Shown in pieces: positions 23,642-34,203 of a stretch of DNA of 64,000 bases. Origin of the DNA: Rhexocercosporidium sp. MPI-PUGE-AT-0058 (lineage: Eukaryota; Ascomycota; Leotiomycetes; Helotiales); the NCBI GenBank assembly GCA_020746875.1, contig JAGTJL010000023.1:744001-808000 (forward strand), read 5' to 3'. The notes under the pieces were generated by a model that was not told where the DNA came from, searched no databases, and saw nothing but the letters and a program-made list of their open reading frames with translations. Each line of letters opens with the position of its first letter. Positions within the stretch are counted from its first letter, which is position 1. The position numbers were made by a program, and so were the translations under genes.

Positions 23642-25685
23642 ATGAAATCATACCACGGAACAGGCTGGTTGCCATGCTTCATTTTCTGTACGATACTCAC
23701 TTGCTTTATTGTCACGACTCAAGCGAGCAATGAATGCGCACCCTCGAACTGGCCAGTAAGTGATTTCCAGCGCCGTGCCCTAATAGCGTCTGGCTCGACT
23801 TCCACTGTATCGTCTTCCGCAAAACCCAGCAGCTCAGGCTCGTCGTCGGCCGCGCACCCTACTGGCACTGGCAGTAACATCATCAGCCTTCTTATAACCG
23901 CGGGCGATATCACGGCAGGCGAAGTTAACTGTCGGTACATAAGTAGTACTACTAAGTTGAGCATCAATTATTACACGTGTACCTTATTAGCTAATATATA
24001 CGGCATAATCGTCGAAAAATTCTTTACGCTTAATCCTAGTCTCTACTTAGACTGTAGAAACATTAAAGCTGATACAGAATACTGCGTGCGGAGCTGTAAG
24101 TGAACACCCTCAAGCATTAGTTGAAAGCTGACTAGTAACTTCCTTTTATGTAGTTATTAAACTTGTACGAGCTGTGGCTAGATAGTGCGGGCTTAGTTTT
24201 AATAACGCAACTTATCTGGGAACAGACTTCCAGTATTATAATTCGAAAACTTTCACCTGTGGTAACTCTACGTAAGTTCTCTCTGACTTAAGAGGTTGAA
24301 AATAGGAGTATTTATGTCACACTAACACTCGACTATAGCGAAGATTATTCTCCTGGAGTATGCTTCGAAGGAGCTTGTGAAGGAGATATAATTTATACTA
24401 TAACGGGATAATATGGAAGATAGCACGGCAATCGAGCTTGTGCTGGAATATAAGGGAGTTGTTGCAATGCCGTCGGACAGTGTGGCAATGGCACAGCTTT
24501 TTGTATATACGGCGCATATTAATAAGGAGACTGTATAATACTAGCTGCGGCTCTAAGTTTACCTGTAGTAAGTTCATCGCTTTTATTAGAAGCTTTTATT
24601 AGAAGCTTTTATTAAAGGCCTTCTTTCATCAGATCATATCTTCCTAATCGAGCTTGAAGCTGATATTTGGAAATATTACTGATTTGTATTAAGTGGCTTA
24701 CTGGAAATATAACGGATGGTACATGTGGTGGCTCAGGCTCTCGTACATGTAATATTGTCTTCGGCAAATGCTGCAACCGTTCCGGTGTATGCGGAGCACT
24801 CCAAGAGGATTGTGGAGCGGGATGGTAAGTTAGCGCCGTTCCCTTTCATTTACTTTCATGTGTTTCGAACACGTTGTTGCTGCCACCGCCGAGATTAGAG
24901 CTGATCTGTGTCGCAGTCAGCCAAAGTTTGGCCTTTGTAGTTCAACGGCAATATCCTCCACTAAAAGTAGTACAGCAATCAAAACAAGCAGTACTACCAC
25001 GACTAGCAGCAGCATCCCAACGCCCACAAAGGCACCAATTTCAACAGATGGACGTTGCGGTCCAGATGGCAATGGGGCTACGTGTCAAGGAAGCAAGTTC
25101 GGCCCATGCTGTTCCGTGAGAGGGAACTGTGGTAGTACCGTAGATTACTGCGCTATCACACATCTATGCCAGCCTCAATTCGGTACTTGCAGAGTTGTAT
25201 CTGAGGACGGAAAGTGTGGCTCGGCTTCTACAGTAAACGCAACTTGTCTGGGAAGCACATTTGGCGATTGTTGTTCTGTTAAAGGCAATTGCGGTACTGG
25301 GCCGGCATTTTGCGCTAACATAAATCTCTGCCAGCCCACATTCGGAACATGCACGGTTACATCCAAAGACGGGAAATGTGGCTCAGCATCTACAATAAAC
25401 GCCTCCTGTCCCGGAAGTACATTTGGAGATTGCTGCTCCCCAGCGGGGAATTGCGGAAAGACACTTTCACATTGCGCTTTAGCGTGGCAATGTCAGCCAG
25501 CCTATGGGACTTGTAAAGCTACGTCTACAGATGGGAAATGTGGTTCTGCTTCGTCAGTTACGGCAATTTGTATTGGAAGCACCTCTGGTGATTGTTGCTC
25601 TGTGAAAGGCAATTGTGGAAAGACGGATGCATTTTGTAGTTCGAAGAATCTCTGCCAAGCTGAGTTCGGAACATGTACTGCTTAG
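23642..25685 (+). pseudogene. Secreted LysM plus multi-CBM18 chitin-binding protein, RIP-damaged in the middle
   Basis: Exon 1 (23642-24095) encodes a signal peptide (CFIFCTILTCFIVTTQA), a Ser-rich linker and a LysM domain (ITAGEVNCRY...NYYTCTLLANIYGI...FFTLNPSL...CRNI). Inferred introns: 24096-24153 (GTAAGT...TAG), 24272-24338 (GTAAGT...branch CACTAACA...TAG) and 24825-24916 (GTAAGT...CAG). The last one joins ...EDCGAG to CQPKFGLC in frame. Downstream are Cys-rich hevein-type CBM18 modules: two degenerate ones (24160-24271; 24390-24540), one at about 24708-24940, then four well-preserved repeats (25051-25680) of form DGKCG..C.GS.FG.CCS..GNCG....C....CQ..FGTC. Exon 2 has an in-frame TAG and exon 3 several TAA/TAG where Gln/Trp/Cys are expected. 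Known: fungal LysM/CBM18 proteins bind chitin outside the cell. Here the full protein cannot be made. The last four modules could still be read from a downstream start at 24858, but that lacks a signal peptide. Confidence 0.8.
24577..24622 (+). repeat. TTTTATTAGAAGC tandem triplication
   Basis: Three near-perfect 13-bp units (third one ends in AAAGGC) inside a likely decayed intron or linker of the LysM/CBM18 gene. Confidence 0.7.
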
Positions 25686-26047
25686 TTCAATCGGCCGTAC
25701 TTTAATATACTCGCTTCTCTTGCTGTCACTCGATTGACCTTAACAAATCGGTTCTTGATTGGCCCATCCAACATTAACATCACTAACATTTCCGATTTCA
25801 TTCTTCATCGCATGAAAAAAACACAAAATCACTTGAGACCTACGAGGAATCTCCTCTGTGGGGCTCCACTTCTTTCCTTGATCCAATTCTCTCTCTCCTT
25901 GATCCGAATATTACCAAGTCCCACTTCAACCATGAACTCCGTCCCAAATACAGATGGATAGCCAAGCGTGACCCGTTGAGCCATCAAAATATCCTCACGC
26001 AAGTTCAAAAGCCATGGATGTACCGCTAACCTCGTCATCAGCATAGC

Positions 26048-26647
26048 TCACCCCATCTTGCCCGCGATGTCAAACTTACCACTGACAAAATCCAAAACAG
26101 TCACGAAATAGCATCCTTCAGCTGGCTTTACCTCCAATTTCACGTCTTTATTGACAGGTCTCTCTTCCCCACAACAAGAAACCAGCCACTCCGTGTCAGA
26201 ATCCTCTTCCCAGCTACCATCCTCATGCATGTATGGCGCAAACGGCCGATCCTTATCGCTCATCTCTCCATACGTGATATACTCCGCATGTGGATGCTCT
26301 CTATGCCACCCCATCCAATCTTCAGCCCACTGTTGAAGGTGATATACCGAGGCCCGAACAGACGATACTTTGGGTTCGGTGAGGGCGAGTTGGCATATTT
26401 CGTGCCACGTGCCGCTGCTGCCTCCTGACGGGTCTGGTTGGAACAATGGCTCAAGAGAGGCCGGGGTCCGGGCGGTCTTCATGACTGATATCGCGGAAGG
26501 AAAGTCTCCTTCTAAAGACCAAAACAGACGACGAGTAGCGTCTACGAAGCGGACGGTGAGACCGTCGCCTTGAAGGTCGCGCATTGAGGGGTAAGGCGGT
26601 TCACCGGCCTGGGAAGCCTGCGATGTCGACGTTGGTATTGTTGACAT
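26048..26647 (-). CDS. Hypothetical 199-aa protein, possible C-terminal extension to 25829
   Basis: An ATG at 26647 opens MSTIPTSTSQASQAGEPPYP, then a compact acidic protein with several Trp (WHEICQLAL, LQQWAEDWMGWHREHP), a WEEDSDTEWLVSCCGEE segment and a Val/Lys-rich end. No signal peptide, membrane segment or domain I recognise; cytosolic or nuclear by default. The frame ends in TGA at 26050-26048, but the same frame is open again for 71 codons from ATG 26044 to 25829. The stop is preceded by GATGG-GTGAGC, a good 5' splice donor, so the annotated end may be wrong: an intron starting there could carry the protein further. GC and codon use match the functional genes in this window, with no RIP bias. 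Convergent with the LysM gene. Confidence 0.6.
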   Translation of the reverse strand: MSTIPTSTSQASQAGEPPYPSMRDLQGDGLTVRFVDATRRLFWSLEGDFPSAISVMKTARTPASLEPLFQPDPSGGSSGTWHEICQLALTEPKVSSVRASVYHLQQWAEDWMGWHREHPHAEYITYGEMSDKDRPFAPYMHEDGSWEEDSDTEWLVSCCGEERPVNKDVKLEVKPAEGCYFVTVLDFVSGKFDIAGKMG

Positions 26648-26988
26648 TGTGTAGAAAATTTAATGTTTTCGATCCTCGATTTGGGATGCTTGGGCTTTGG
26701 TCAAAGTGTGGTTAATAGTTGACAGCAAATAGTGGATTGTTAATGTTGCGTCGTTGGAAGCAGGCCGAGAAATGCCTCTTACATAGGTATTCCATGCTCG
26801 TAGTCCAGCTACTTCAGTACTCGTATTCCCTGTCACGTGCACACCCCGCATACATACACATATAATATAATCCGATTCATTGCTTAATGTTACTTTTAAT
26901 TTTAACGTCTTATTAAATAATAATTATAAATTTGAATAATATATCGTAAGTTGTTAATTATATTTATAAAGCTTTTAAATTTAAAATA

Positions 26989-27269
26989 TTATGGTGGGGT
27001 TGACTTCGGATGTCCATTTGTCACGTGATTGAGCTGCCCCTTGCTGTATTTAAGATAGCTTTTAGGGTAACATCCTTTAAATAACAACGATTTTTACTAC
27101 TACAACTTTTCTTTTTTATTTAAATTATACTCCTCCCTTTCCTTAATAGATTATATACTTTAAATATGTAATATCTTTAGTACTCGTCAAATGGGTATTT
27201 CCTACGTTTACCCTCCGGCACTTGCTTTGCTACCCTCATGTTGTGTGTTTAGTGTTTTCCCCACCACAA
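26989..27269 (+). mobile_element. MITE-like element, 281 bp, 11-bp inverted ends, TA flanks
   Basis: Left end TTATGGTGGGG and right end CCCCACCACAA (reverse complement TTGTGGTGGGG) form an inverted repeat with one G-to-A change. Each end is flanked by TA (26987-26988 and 27270-27271), the duplication left by Tc1/mariner-type transposition. No ORF. Internal CACGTGATTGAG, TATTTAAGATAG and pyrimidine tracts also resemble an LTR promoter, so a solo LTR is an alternative, though no 5-bp duplication fits. A RIP-mutated copy lies at 2108-2386. Confidence 0.6.
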
Positions 27270-28166
27270 TATATAATTATTTTGTTAATTAGATTAACGC
27301 AGGGTGCTTAAATAATTTTCTCGGCCAATATGCAGCTAGCGCGCGTGTTATTTGCACCCCGCCATTCTGACCCTAAACGCTGCAGCTTCGTCTCTTTTCT
27401 TCCTTAACAGCAATAATAACAAACAACTGTCAACCTCTACCACAACCCTAGATTTGCGTCGCAGATGTTATAACGATTCTAAAAGACCTAAAAACCTCGT
27501 TACTGGAATTTAGAGATCTGCGGAATTAATTCGACGCTTCTGACGCGTTAGGCGCGACGTCGAGTTCACTTTTCTCCGAGACATCTATAACTTCATAACT
27601 AACTTCAAGTTCCGTCACAGCTAAAAGCGTTCATCGAGATTTAAATCTCAGCAGCAGAGAAGCACTAAGCTCTGCACTATACTTTGGTAGTTGCCCGAAA
27701 TAATATATATTCACTGTCCGTGCACGATTCCAGAGGTTTCTACTTAACAAGGTCGTTTACAAGGGTACTACCTAATGATAAATCAATGCTAATCCGCCGT
27801 ATTGCCAAGTATCTGTATTTAATAGGTCTATGCACAGACTAGAATTGTATATTATTTACCTATGGTATGAAGTAAAAACTCCGCAACAAATCAAAACTAA
27901 CCTCCGGAACGACATTAAGCGCCTGTCACATGACATAAACACGTTAGAGCCTACGTAAGCTATTACGCGGCATTACGCAAGCTATTACGTAGTTAGAAGG
28001 TTCTAGAAGCTAGTAATCGTGTATATAAGAAGCTGTAAGCTCTCTAGTTTCCGTAACTTAAGTAATTCAAGAATTACTTTAAATCACGTGTTGTTTCTTT
28101 TCTCTTTGATTCGCCTATTTCTATATAGTAGTAATTTAATAAGGCAAATCAGCCGAACTAATTAAC
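27270..28166. other. Gene-free stretch with LTR-like right half
   Basis: 27924-28166 starts TGTCACATGACA and has ACGTAAGCTATTACG tandem/palindromic units (27953-28000) followed by a TATATAAGAAGC TATA-like box, resembling an LTR promoter. No partner copy is seen in the window. 27300-27900 shows no coding potential. The motif CCGAACTAATTA occurs at about 28154 and 28394, either side of the 196-bp insert. Confidence 0.35.
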
Positions 28167-28362
28167 TATTGTGTAACATACCTTGAGGCTCCACAGAGGC
28201 GAGTGAGGGTCAATTGAAGGTTGCGCAGTTGCGTATTCGACTTGTTGTTATATTATTACATATGGCGCGTACAAGCTCCCTGAATAGGGGAGCTTACTAG
28301 CGACATGGTTATGGTGCTCCCGATTGGGCTCGCTTAGCTAACCAACCAAAACCTGCACGACA
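28167..28362 (-). mobile_element. 196-bp solo LTR, copy 1, TSD TTAAC
   Basis: On the minus strand it runs TGTCGTGCAGGTTTTGG...ATACA/TATTG end. In forward orientation it starts TATTGTGTAACATACC (decayed TGTCGTGCAACATACC) and ends TGCACGACA. Flanked by perfect TTAAC duplications (28162-28166 and 28363-28367). Reverse-complement homologue of 55246-55441, of identical length. Confidence 0.9.
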
Positions 28363-28729
28363 TTAACGTCGATTACACTTATACAAAGTCAACCGAACTA
28401 ATTAGAGCTTCTGTTACTTTTTATTGAGAAAAGAGACTATTTCTGTGACGCTTGCTCTATAAAAGGCGGCAATCACGTGTAATTGGCGTCTTACATTCTA
28501 TGGCAGGAATATGAAGATAATAAGGATTTCTTAAAATCTATAATTACGTAGGAAAGAAAGTATAAAAAGAAGTAGGTTATATACAAAAGTAAGCTTTACA
28601 GAGGCTCGTTTAATCTCGGCAACTCCTTAATTAGGAAGTGAATAGCCGAAGTTGGAAATAAGGCTTTAAATGCTTTAAACCGTTATACTACTTCCCCATC
28701 CGGAAAAAGCTCGTCCTCGAGCGTTAATT

Positions 28730-29077
28730 TGAAAAGAAGAGATTTGGTGTGAATAATGATTCTATTACTTCGGGGAAAACTAGGTTTATATAACTACTTT
28801 AGGTGCCAAGCTATTTAGCTCTCGCATCGGCTATTCGCATCGGTTTATTAGCTTTATATTGAAACTAGCTTTGTTTTAGAACTAGCTTTGTATTAGGACT
28901 AGCTTTGTATTAAGACTAGCTTTATATTAGAGTTAGCTTTTGTTTGAGCTTAAAGTAGTCTCTTGCGAGCTATTTAAGTTTAGAATAGTCTTTGCGAGCT
29001 GCCGAGCTGCCGAGTATACGTAAGCCTAAAGTAGTCTTTTATAGGCTACCGAATATAAGCCTTAATATAATCTTATA
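28730..29077 (-). mobile_element. Solo LTR, 348 bp, TSD TAATT
   Basis: Starts TGAAAAGAAGAG and ends AATCTTATA. Perfect TAATT duplications at 28725-28729 and 29078-29082. Contains five near copies of an ACTAGCTTTGTATTAAG-type 17-18 bp unit (28860-28945), more than the other two copies, and lacks the CTTCCGAGG-CACGGAAGC block. Confidence 0.9.
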
Positions 29078-29082
29078 TAATT

Positions 29083-31156
29083 CATTTCTTTGATTTTATT
29101 AAAGTAATCGTAATCGTTAATACTGTCTTCTTATGCTTTTAATTAATTAAAGAGCTTTATTAGCAGTTCAGGCAAGCTAAAGTTACTTAAATAAAAGTTT
29201 CTAACTTTATATAATATATATTTGAAATCAGAAGTATTATATTATCATAAGTTAACGTCGTGGTTAAGCTAAGTAACGCGGTAAAAGAAGTTAGAATACT
29301 TTTTTCGGCAAGTAAGCACTTTTTCTAAATCTTACTCGTTGTCGCCTGTAATATTAATTAATAAAGATTCGTCTTAGACCTGCCTATAACGTACGGTCGA
29401 GCGTTCGACCCCCAAACTTCATCTCCAAGACATTGGAGCACGACCGCAAGAGTACCGCTATAATACCCGACCGCCGAGCGAAGTACCCTTCGTTTAGTCT
29501 GCCTGATACATCCTAGACACAACCCTGATCGAAGCTGGAGCACATCATAACAACTCCATGCTATTCCTCTTTTCTCTCGCAGTTGGCATACAGCGTTGTA
29601 ACCTTGAACAAGTTCCCAACGCCCAAAAAGAAACACGGAATGGGAGGATCAACTTGCAGTCAGTCTTGCTCATCGACAGCTTACACGCTTGAAGCGTTAA
29701 GATGACGAGGACAAGTATAATCCATCGCGGAAAGCCGGGACGATGATTTAGGATATAGCCGACAAAACAAAAGCCTGCGAAGTTTGAAAAAATGAATAGA
29801 TAAATTACTATTTATACATTTACTCATCCATGAGAAATGGTCAATGTGGGATCAAAGGTGACTTCTCAATGTTGTAAGATTGACTGTTCCATGGTGAGTT
29901 TTCAGATTAGAGCAGACTCGTCGAGGTCCTCAAGCTTTATCTCAGGACTAAAGAATGACCTTGGGGTTCTCAAGATTGCCTGTTGATGGGGTTATGAACA
30001 TGAATGAGTAGGAGTCGCGGTTTTGTTGACTTTGGCAATATTGTTGGACCCACCCGATATACTCCCAATCAGATCATGCCCCATCAGTCCGTGGGATCAA
30101 TCTTTTTCGCTACCACTAGCTACACCAAGTTGGACTCTGGTATCTAGAAAGCTCTTCACGGTACGTTAGGAGCCATGAGTTGTTAGGGAGCGGTAAATTC
30201 AGAACGAACGTACAAATTTTCAGTTTCCTCAACCCACAAACTCCACGACACCTAACTTGTCTAGAACTTCCATATCCGCATTGACAGCAGTACTATAGGT
30301 CCAACACTACTCCATGATCCCTATCAAAGTACGACACCACTCTTCGTACCCCGACGGAAGCGTTAAGCGCACATTCTTGTCTGGCGAGCGTGAGATGGCC
30401 CAGAAGAGGAGATGCTGACCAAGAAATCTAACAGACACGTGAGCTCGCGCATCCGAAGGAAGGGCTTATAAGGAGGTAGGATTGTCTGCTGTAGCACGCA
30501 TGTGAAGAGAGAAATGGGATCCATACTGGCTACAAAATGCAAATTTCAAGGCAAACAGCTAAACATGGCTCGTCGAATACCGATAATTGCCGGCCAGTTT
30601 ATCACAGCCGAGAGTCCATCATGACAGGTCCGGAGATTAATCTGCGTTATGAGACCCGGCTCGTATAGCGCTTTATATCTACTAAGAAGAGGAGTACAAA
30701 TACCAGGCGGATTTGGCCTGTAATGATTGTCCTGGCCAGTCATCTGTCTCACGCTCATGAGCGAACTGATATAAGTGAGGTGTTTCATGGTCAGCCGTTT
30801 GATGCGAGCGATGTGGTGGAGGATTATTAGTTGCAGTTAGTTATCTATGGCTAATAATCTAAGTAGACGGGTTATATTAATCGCGATCCTAGAGAAGTAT
30901 TCTGAGTCACTCGAATCACACTACAGCTAAAGCGCTAATACTAAAATAGATTCCAACAAGCCACCAGCGCGAGCACTACTCCGCGGAAAGAAAATTAGCG
31001 ATTTTTATCCCTTATTTTTATTCGAAAACAATTTCTCATCTAAACTACCATTAGCATAGGGCCAGTGTTCGCTTTCACTTTACCGATATCTCTCATTCAC
31101 GAAGACTTTCCTTTTACATCGCGATCTTTACTTGCACAGTCGAAATAAACACCATC
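29083..31156. other. Mostly gene-free, one coding-like remnant at 30450-30235 (minus)
   Basis: 29083-29340 is AT-rich. In the rest, the minus strand from about 30450 to 30310 is open with coding-like residues (FLGQHLLFWAISRSPDKN, then LTLPSGYEEWCRTLIGIME), a TAG, then STAVNADMEVLDKLGVVEF. This looks like a fragment of an unrecognised protein gene. The 29636-29358 and 30788-30546 minus-strand frames have no protein-like composition. No RNA genes seen. Confidence 0.3.
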
Positions 31157-32495
31157 TATGGCTAACAATCTTCGAGGGGATGGGCTGGCGAGGGTTCACA
31201 GAGCTCTAGACAGGTTTAAGGCAAATCCGCTGGGACTCGATCGCGCAAGAATGCCGATTAGCTACAGTCACCGGCAACTGATATTAATCTGGTTGCCCAA
31301 AACACACTAAAATACACTAAAACACACCATAAACAATCGTTAATTTAACACACTTAGCGCTGTTTTAATTTTAAGTTTAATTTTATATCTCTTAAATAGA
31401 GGATTAAGTATACTTTTATTAATTTAGAATTTATACTAAACGTTATATAAAAAGTTTATTATAAGATAAAGATAGTGCGAAGATAAAAACGCTACTTTAC
31501 TCGCAAAATATAGCTTAAAACTACTACGTTATACTTAGACCTACGGGAGCGGGAAGGTGAGGCCGCACATCCATATTATTAATTTGTCTATCAGATATCG
31601 AAAGAGCGTGAGCGAAGCCAAGAAGAATCTGCCAATGGAGAAGGCGCTGACGCTGCCAAAATCAACACGAAGGCGTACGAAAATGTCAAGAACACCTGGA
31701 CAAAACGAGGGATTGGGAACGGAAGATGGGGTATATTGCCTGGGATGTCGTTGAAGCATGAAGAGCCTCTTGAGGAGGAAGCTACCGACGATCCTGCGCC
31801 TATTCCAGCGAACCTATTCGTAAACGGCAGCTATGAAACAGCAGAAGCTCCTCTCAGACGAAATTTCTAGGTCCCCTTCTCCCGTTGCGTCAAATCATCG
31901 CCAAACATTTGGCGTCATGAGTACGTCTCAGCAACGTTCATCCTCAGACATTAATTCTGTCATACTGAAGAATAGCGATGCCGAGTGCTCTCCCTCTTCA
32001 TCGAATTAACCTCGCCCCAAAACGGGTAAAGGGATTCTCCGACCTGCGACGAGGCAAACGTCACGAATAAGCAAGAGAAAGCCGTCCCATGAAGATGGAC
32101 AGACTCAGCCCGTGGCAAGCATATCTCTTGGTCCAGTCTATTTATCAAAGGCGTCAAAAGGTACCGAAAAGAAAAGGCTTAGACCTCGGCGACGGCCGAA
32201 TGCCTCTTAAGATGTGTCCTCCGGTGACGAACTGTTACTATCTGGCCCAGGTATTGCTGAACAACTACCCCAGACTGCCAGCTTACCTCCACCCAGAAGC
32301 AAACGCATACAACCCAAAGAACCTAGCACAACGAAAGTCTTTACTGGGATTGCTTTTACCGGTTTACGCAAGGTTATAGCCCGATCAAGGCCGAAGCGGA
32401 CCGTTGTAGGCAATCCGAAGTCGAGGGGCTCAGCGAAACCTCTGGGATTGCATTCAAATACAACACGGGGAAAGGCTAGAGCGGATGACAATTAG
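31157..32495 (+). pseudogene. Degraded gene for a basic, Ser/Pro/Arg-rich conserved protein
   Basis: Begins at a well-placed ATG (CACCATGGCT, after a pyrimidine-rich leader) with MANNLRGDGLARVHRALDRF and SYSHRQL. An AT-rich stretch (31285-31560) has stops. The frame returns as a charged coiled-coil segment (SKERERSQEESANGEG), then KAYENVKNTWTKRGIGN and GRWGILPGMS-KHEEPLEEE. After a frameshift near 31835 a Ser/Pro/Arg-rich tail runs to 32495 with in-frame TAA at about 32008 and 32211. That tail has several KR-rich nuclear-signal-like patches (KKRLRPRRRPN, SRPKRT) and PPPRSKRIQP. Sequences of this type recur in many ascomycete genomes as hypothetical proteins, from memory only; no function known to me. 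The layout suggests a repeated gene family caught by RIP. Confidence 0.5.
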
Positions 32496-32686
32496 ATCAC
32501 ATGCTCAAGGTAGTACAAAAACAATATCAATGAAACTTCCCGTAGTCGGTCTTCTCGTAATAGCGTCTTCATTAAGCAACAAGCTATCACCACTGAACAG
32601 AGTTGGCAATGAGCTGGTAGAACTTAGTTGATAGTATCATGAGATACCTCAACGGTAGTTGTCTATCATTTTCGCGCTGTAAGACT

Positions 32687-33619
32687 TTACAGGTGAGTTG
32701 GACCTGGCAGAGCCCCCTGAACATAATGCAAGAATTTCGCCGCTTCAAGCCCATCAATCATCCCACTACCAGTCCTTCTGACCTCCATTGCTTTCACGAT
32801 GACTGGCCACGTCTTGTTAAACTCACAAGCCCACTCAGCACCTTCAATCTTTGATCCCCACACTTCTGTTTCTGTCCATCGCCATCCTCGGCACGCATTT
32901 AATACTGCATCAATGATCTCCTTCTCCTCTTCAACTGTTGGTGGCGGGGTAAGCTTTTCATTCCTCGTGATCTGCGACACCTTTCGCCTGTACCACCATA
33001 TCCCGGATGAGATCGCACGCTGCACTGTTGTCCAGTCGGGTTCTGCAAAGGTCTCCTTGACATCGGTGCCGTAAAGGGCCTTCCCTAGATACCTGCCACT
33101 GGCAATGTCAAGCACAAACCAATGTTCAGACTGGCCACCACCTTTGTTCGCCAAATCCAGATAGTCTTTGATCCCTGGAAAACTGCATCAGTAATCCAAT
33201 CTACTTCCCAAGGCGAACAATATAGCGCCTTCAGATTAGGACCAACCTTCGCTAGAATTAAAATTGAGCTCGTATGGAAATGGGAAGTGAGAGTTCTGCC
33301 GTGTCTCTAGATTTCTTGCACTCTCTTGAGTATACAGAACGAACTCGAGTTTACGAGCTGGGCATGGAAGAGCAGTGTGGGAAAGCCTGCTGGTAAGGTC
33401 GAGATATGTGCATTCAGGAAACGTGCTTGTAATGACTGCTGCTATATCGATATCGGAGACTCCTGGTTGGTATGCGTTGGATGTAGCTGAGCCAAATAAG
33501 TAAAGCCCAGCGAGCTTGTCCCCAAGGGTATTTTTCAGTACGTCGGAAACGGCTTCGACGTATTCACGTTCGGCCAAGGGGAGATGAGCGAGGTCGTCAC
33601 GATTTGTTACTGCCATCAT
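32687..33619 (-). CDS. Aminoglycoside nucleotidyltransferase-like protein (AadA/DUF4111 type), 286 aa
   Basis: Two exons, 33619-33247 and 33174-32687, with a 72-nt intron (33246-33175; donor GTTGGT, branch TTACTGATG, acceptor TTCCAG, phase 1). The splice is inferred because the upstream frame ends in TAA just after the donor while the downstream frame continues without a stop. Residues 41-60 carry the nucleotidyltransferase signature LFGSATSN...SDIDIA (G43-S44, then D56-x-D58). EFVLYTQESARN follows, then FPYELNF. The second exon has HWFVLDIASGRYLGKALYG and AVLNACRGWRW...VWGSKIEGAEWA, the pattern of the helical DUF4111 domain found in bacterial streptomycin/spectinomycin adenylyltransferases, at near-normal length (about 260-290 aa). 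These enzymes transfer AMP from ATP to a drug hydroxyl; the fungal substrate is unknown. Cytosolic (no signal peptide). Intact, not RIP-biased. Bacterial origin by old transfer is possible but the intron shows domestication. Confidence 0.8.
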
Positions 33620-34201
33620 GGATGTCAGGTGAAATGACTGTACTGGTTTGTAGATATTTTATGTAATGAAGATTTGGGATGCGTCTGTATAAGGGTTTGC
33701 CTATGGATGGTTGAATCGGGAAGTCTTTAAGGAATGGTGGAAGAGATGCAGGAGAGGTGAAGATGTTTTATCTGGGCAGGGTTTATCAGCCAAATGTCTA
33801 GTTTGGTAGAGAGTAATTGACTTAGCAATACCTGAATCCTGCGAGGTGGTTTGAAAGACTTGATTCTGAGTAGGCGGTAGTGGAATCGATTCGAGCAGAT
33901 CAGTGTGGTGAAGCTGGCAGAAAGCCAAGCACTAATATAGACGGAAGACGCGGCTCTGGCTCTTACCAGACGCGTTCTTGGCACGGCTTGCGCACGCCTC
34001 GGAACCCTATAAAATCGCACTCCCCGCAACGACAAGAAGATAAGCTTCTGATGCGCTTGTGAATAGGTACGGTAACGTTCGAGATTGGCTTTGCTTTCGA
34101 GCACTCGATGAATTTTATACTAGACTTATATTTTCTGAGGCGCTGAAACCTCTGCTCTTCATATCACGTGGAAATCTGCCTGACTTAACGGCAAATTCCA
34201 G
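33620..34201. other. Intergenic, upstream of the nucleotidyltransferase-like gene
   Basis: Normal GC. Overlapping short frames on both strands (33701-34104) lack any recognisable protein; I regard them as chance. A promoter for the gene at 33619 must lie here. Confidence 0.4.
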
Positions 34202-34203
34202 TA

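Noticed and set aside
23229..23645. 138-codon frame upstream of the LysM gene
   Set aside because: No domain, odd composition, and it overlaps the better-supported ATG at 23642.
23719..23967. Minus-strand frame over the LysM exon
   Set aside because: Shadow of the Ser-rich linker and LysM coding strand.
28867..28945. CRISPR-like appearance of the ACTAGCTTT repeats
   Set aside because: Units are contiguous without spacers, lie inside an LTR, and the genome is eukaryotic.
29358..29636. 92-codon minus-strand frame
   Set aside because: No recognisable family or codon bias; isolated.
33727..34104. 125-codon minus-strand frame upstream of the nucleotidyltransferase-like gene
   Set aside because: Composition (Arg/Ser/Leu mix without pattern) and overlap with other frames suggest chance.
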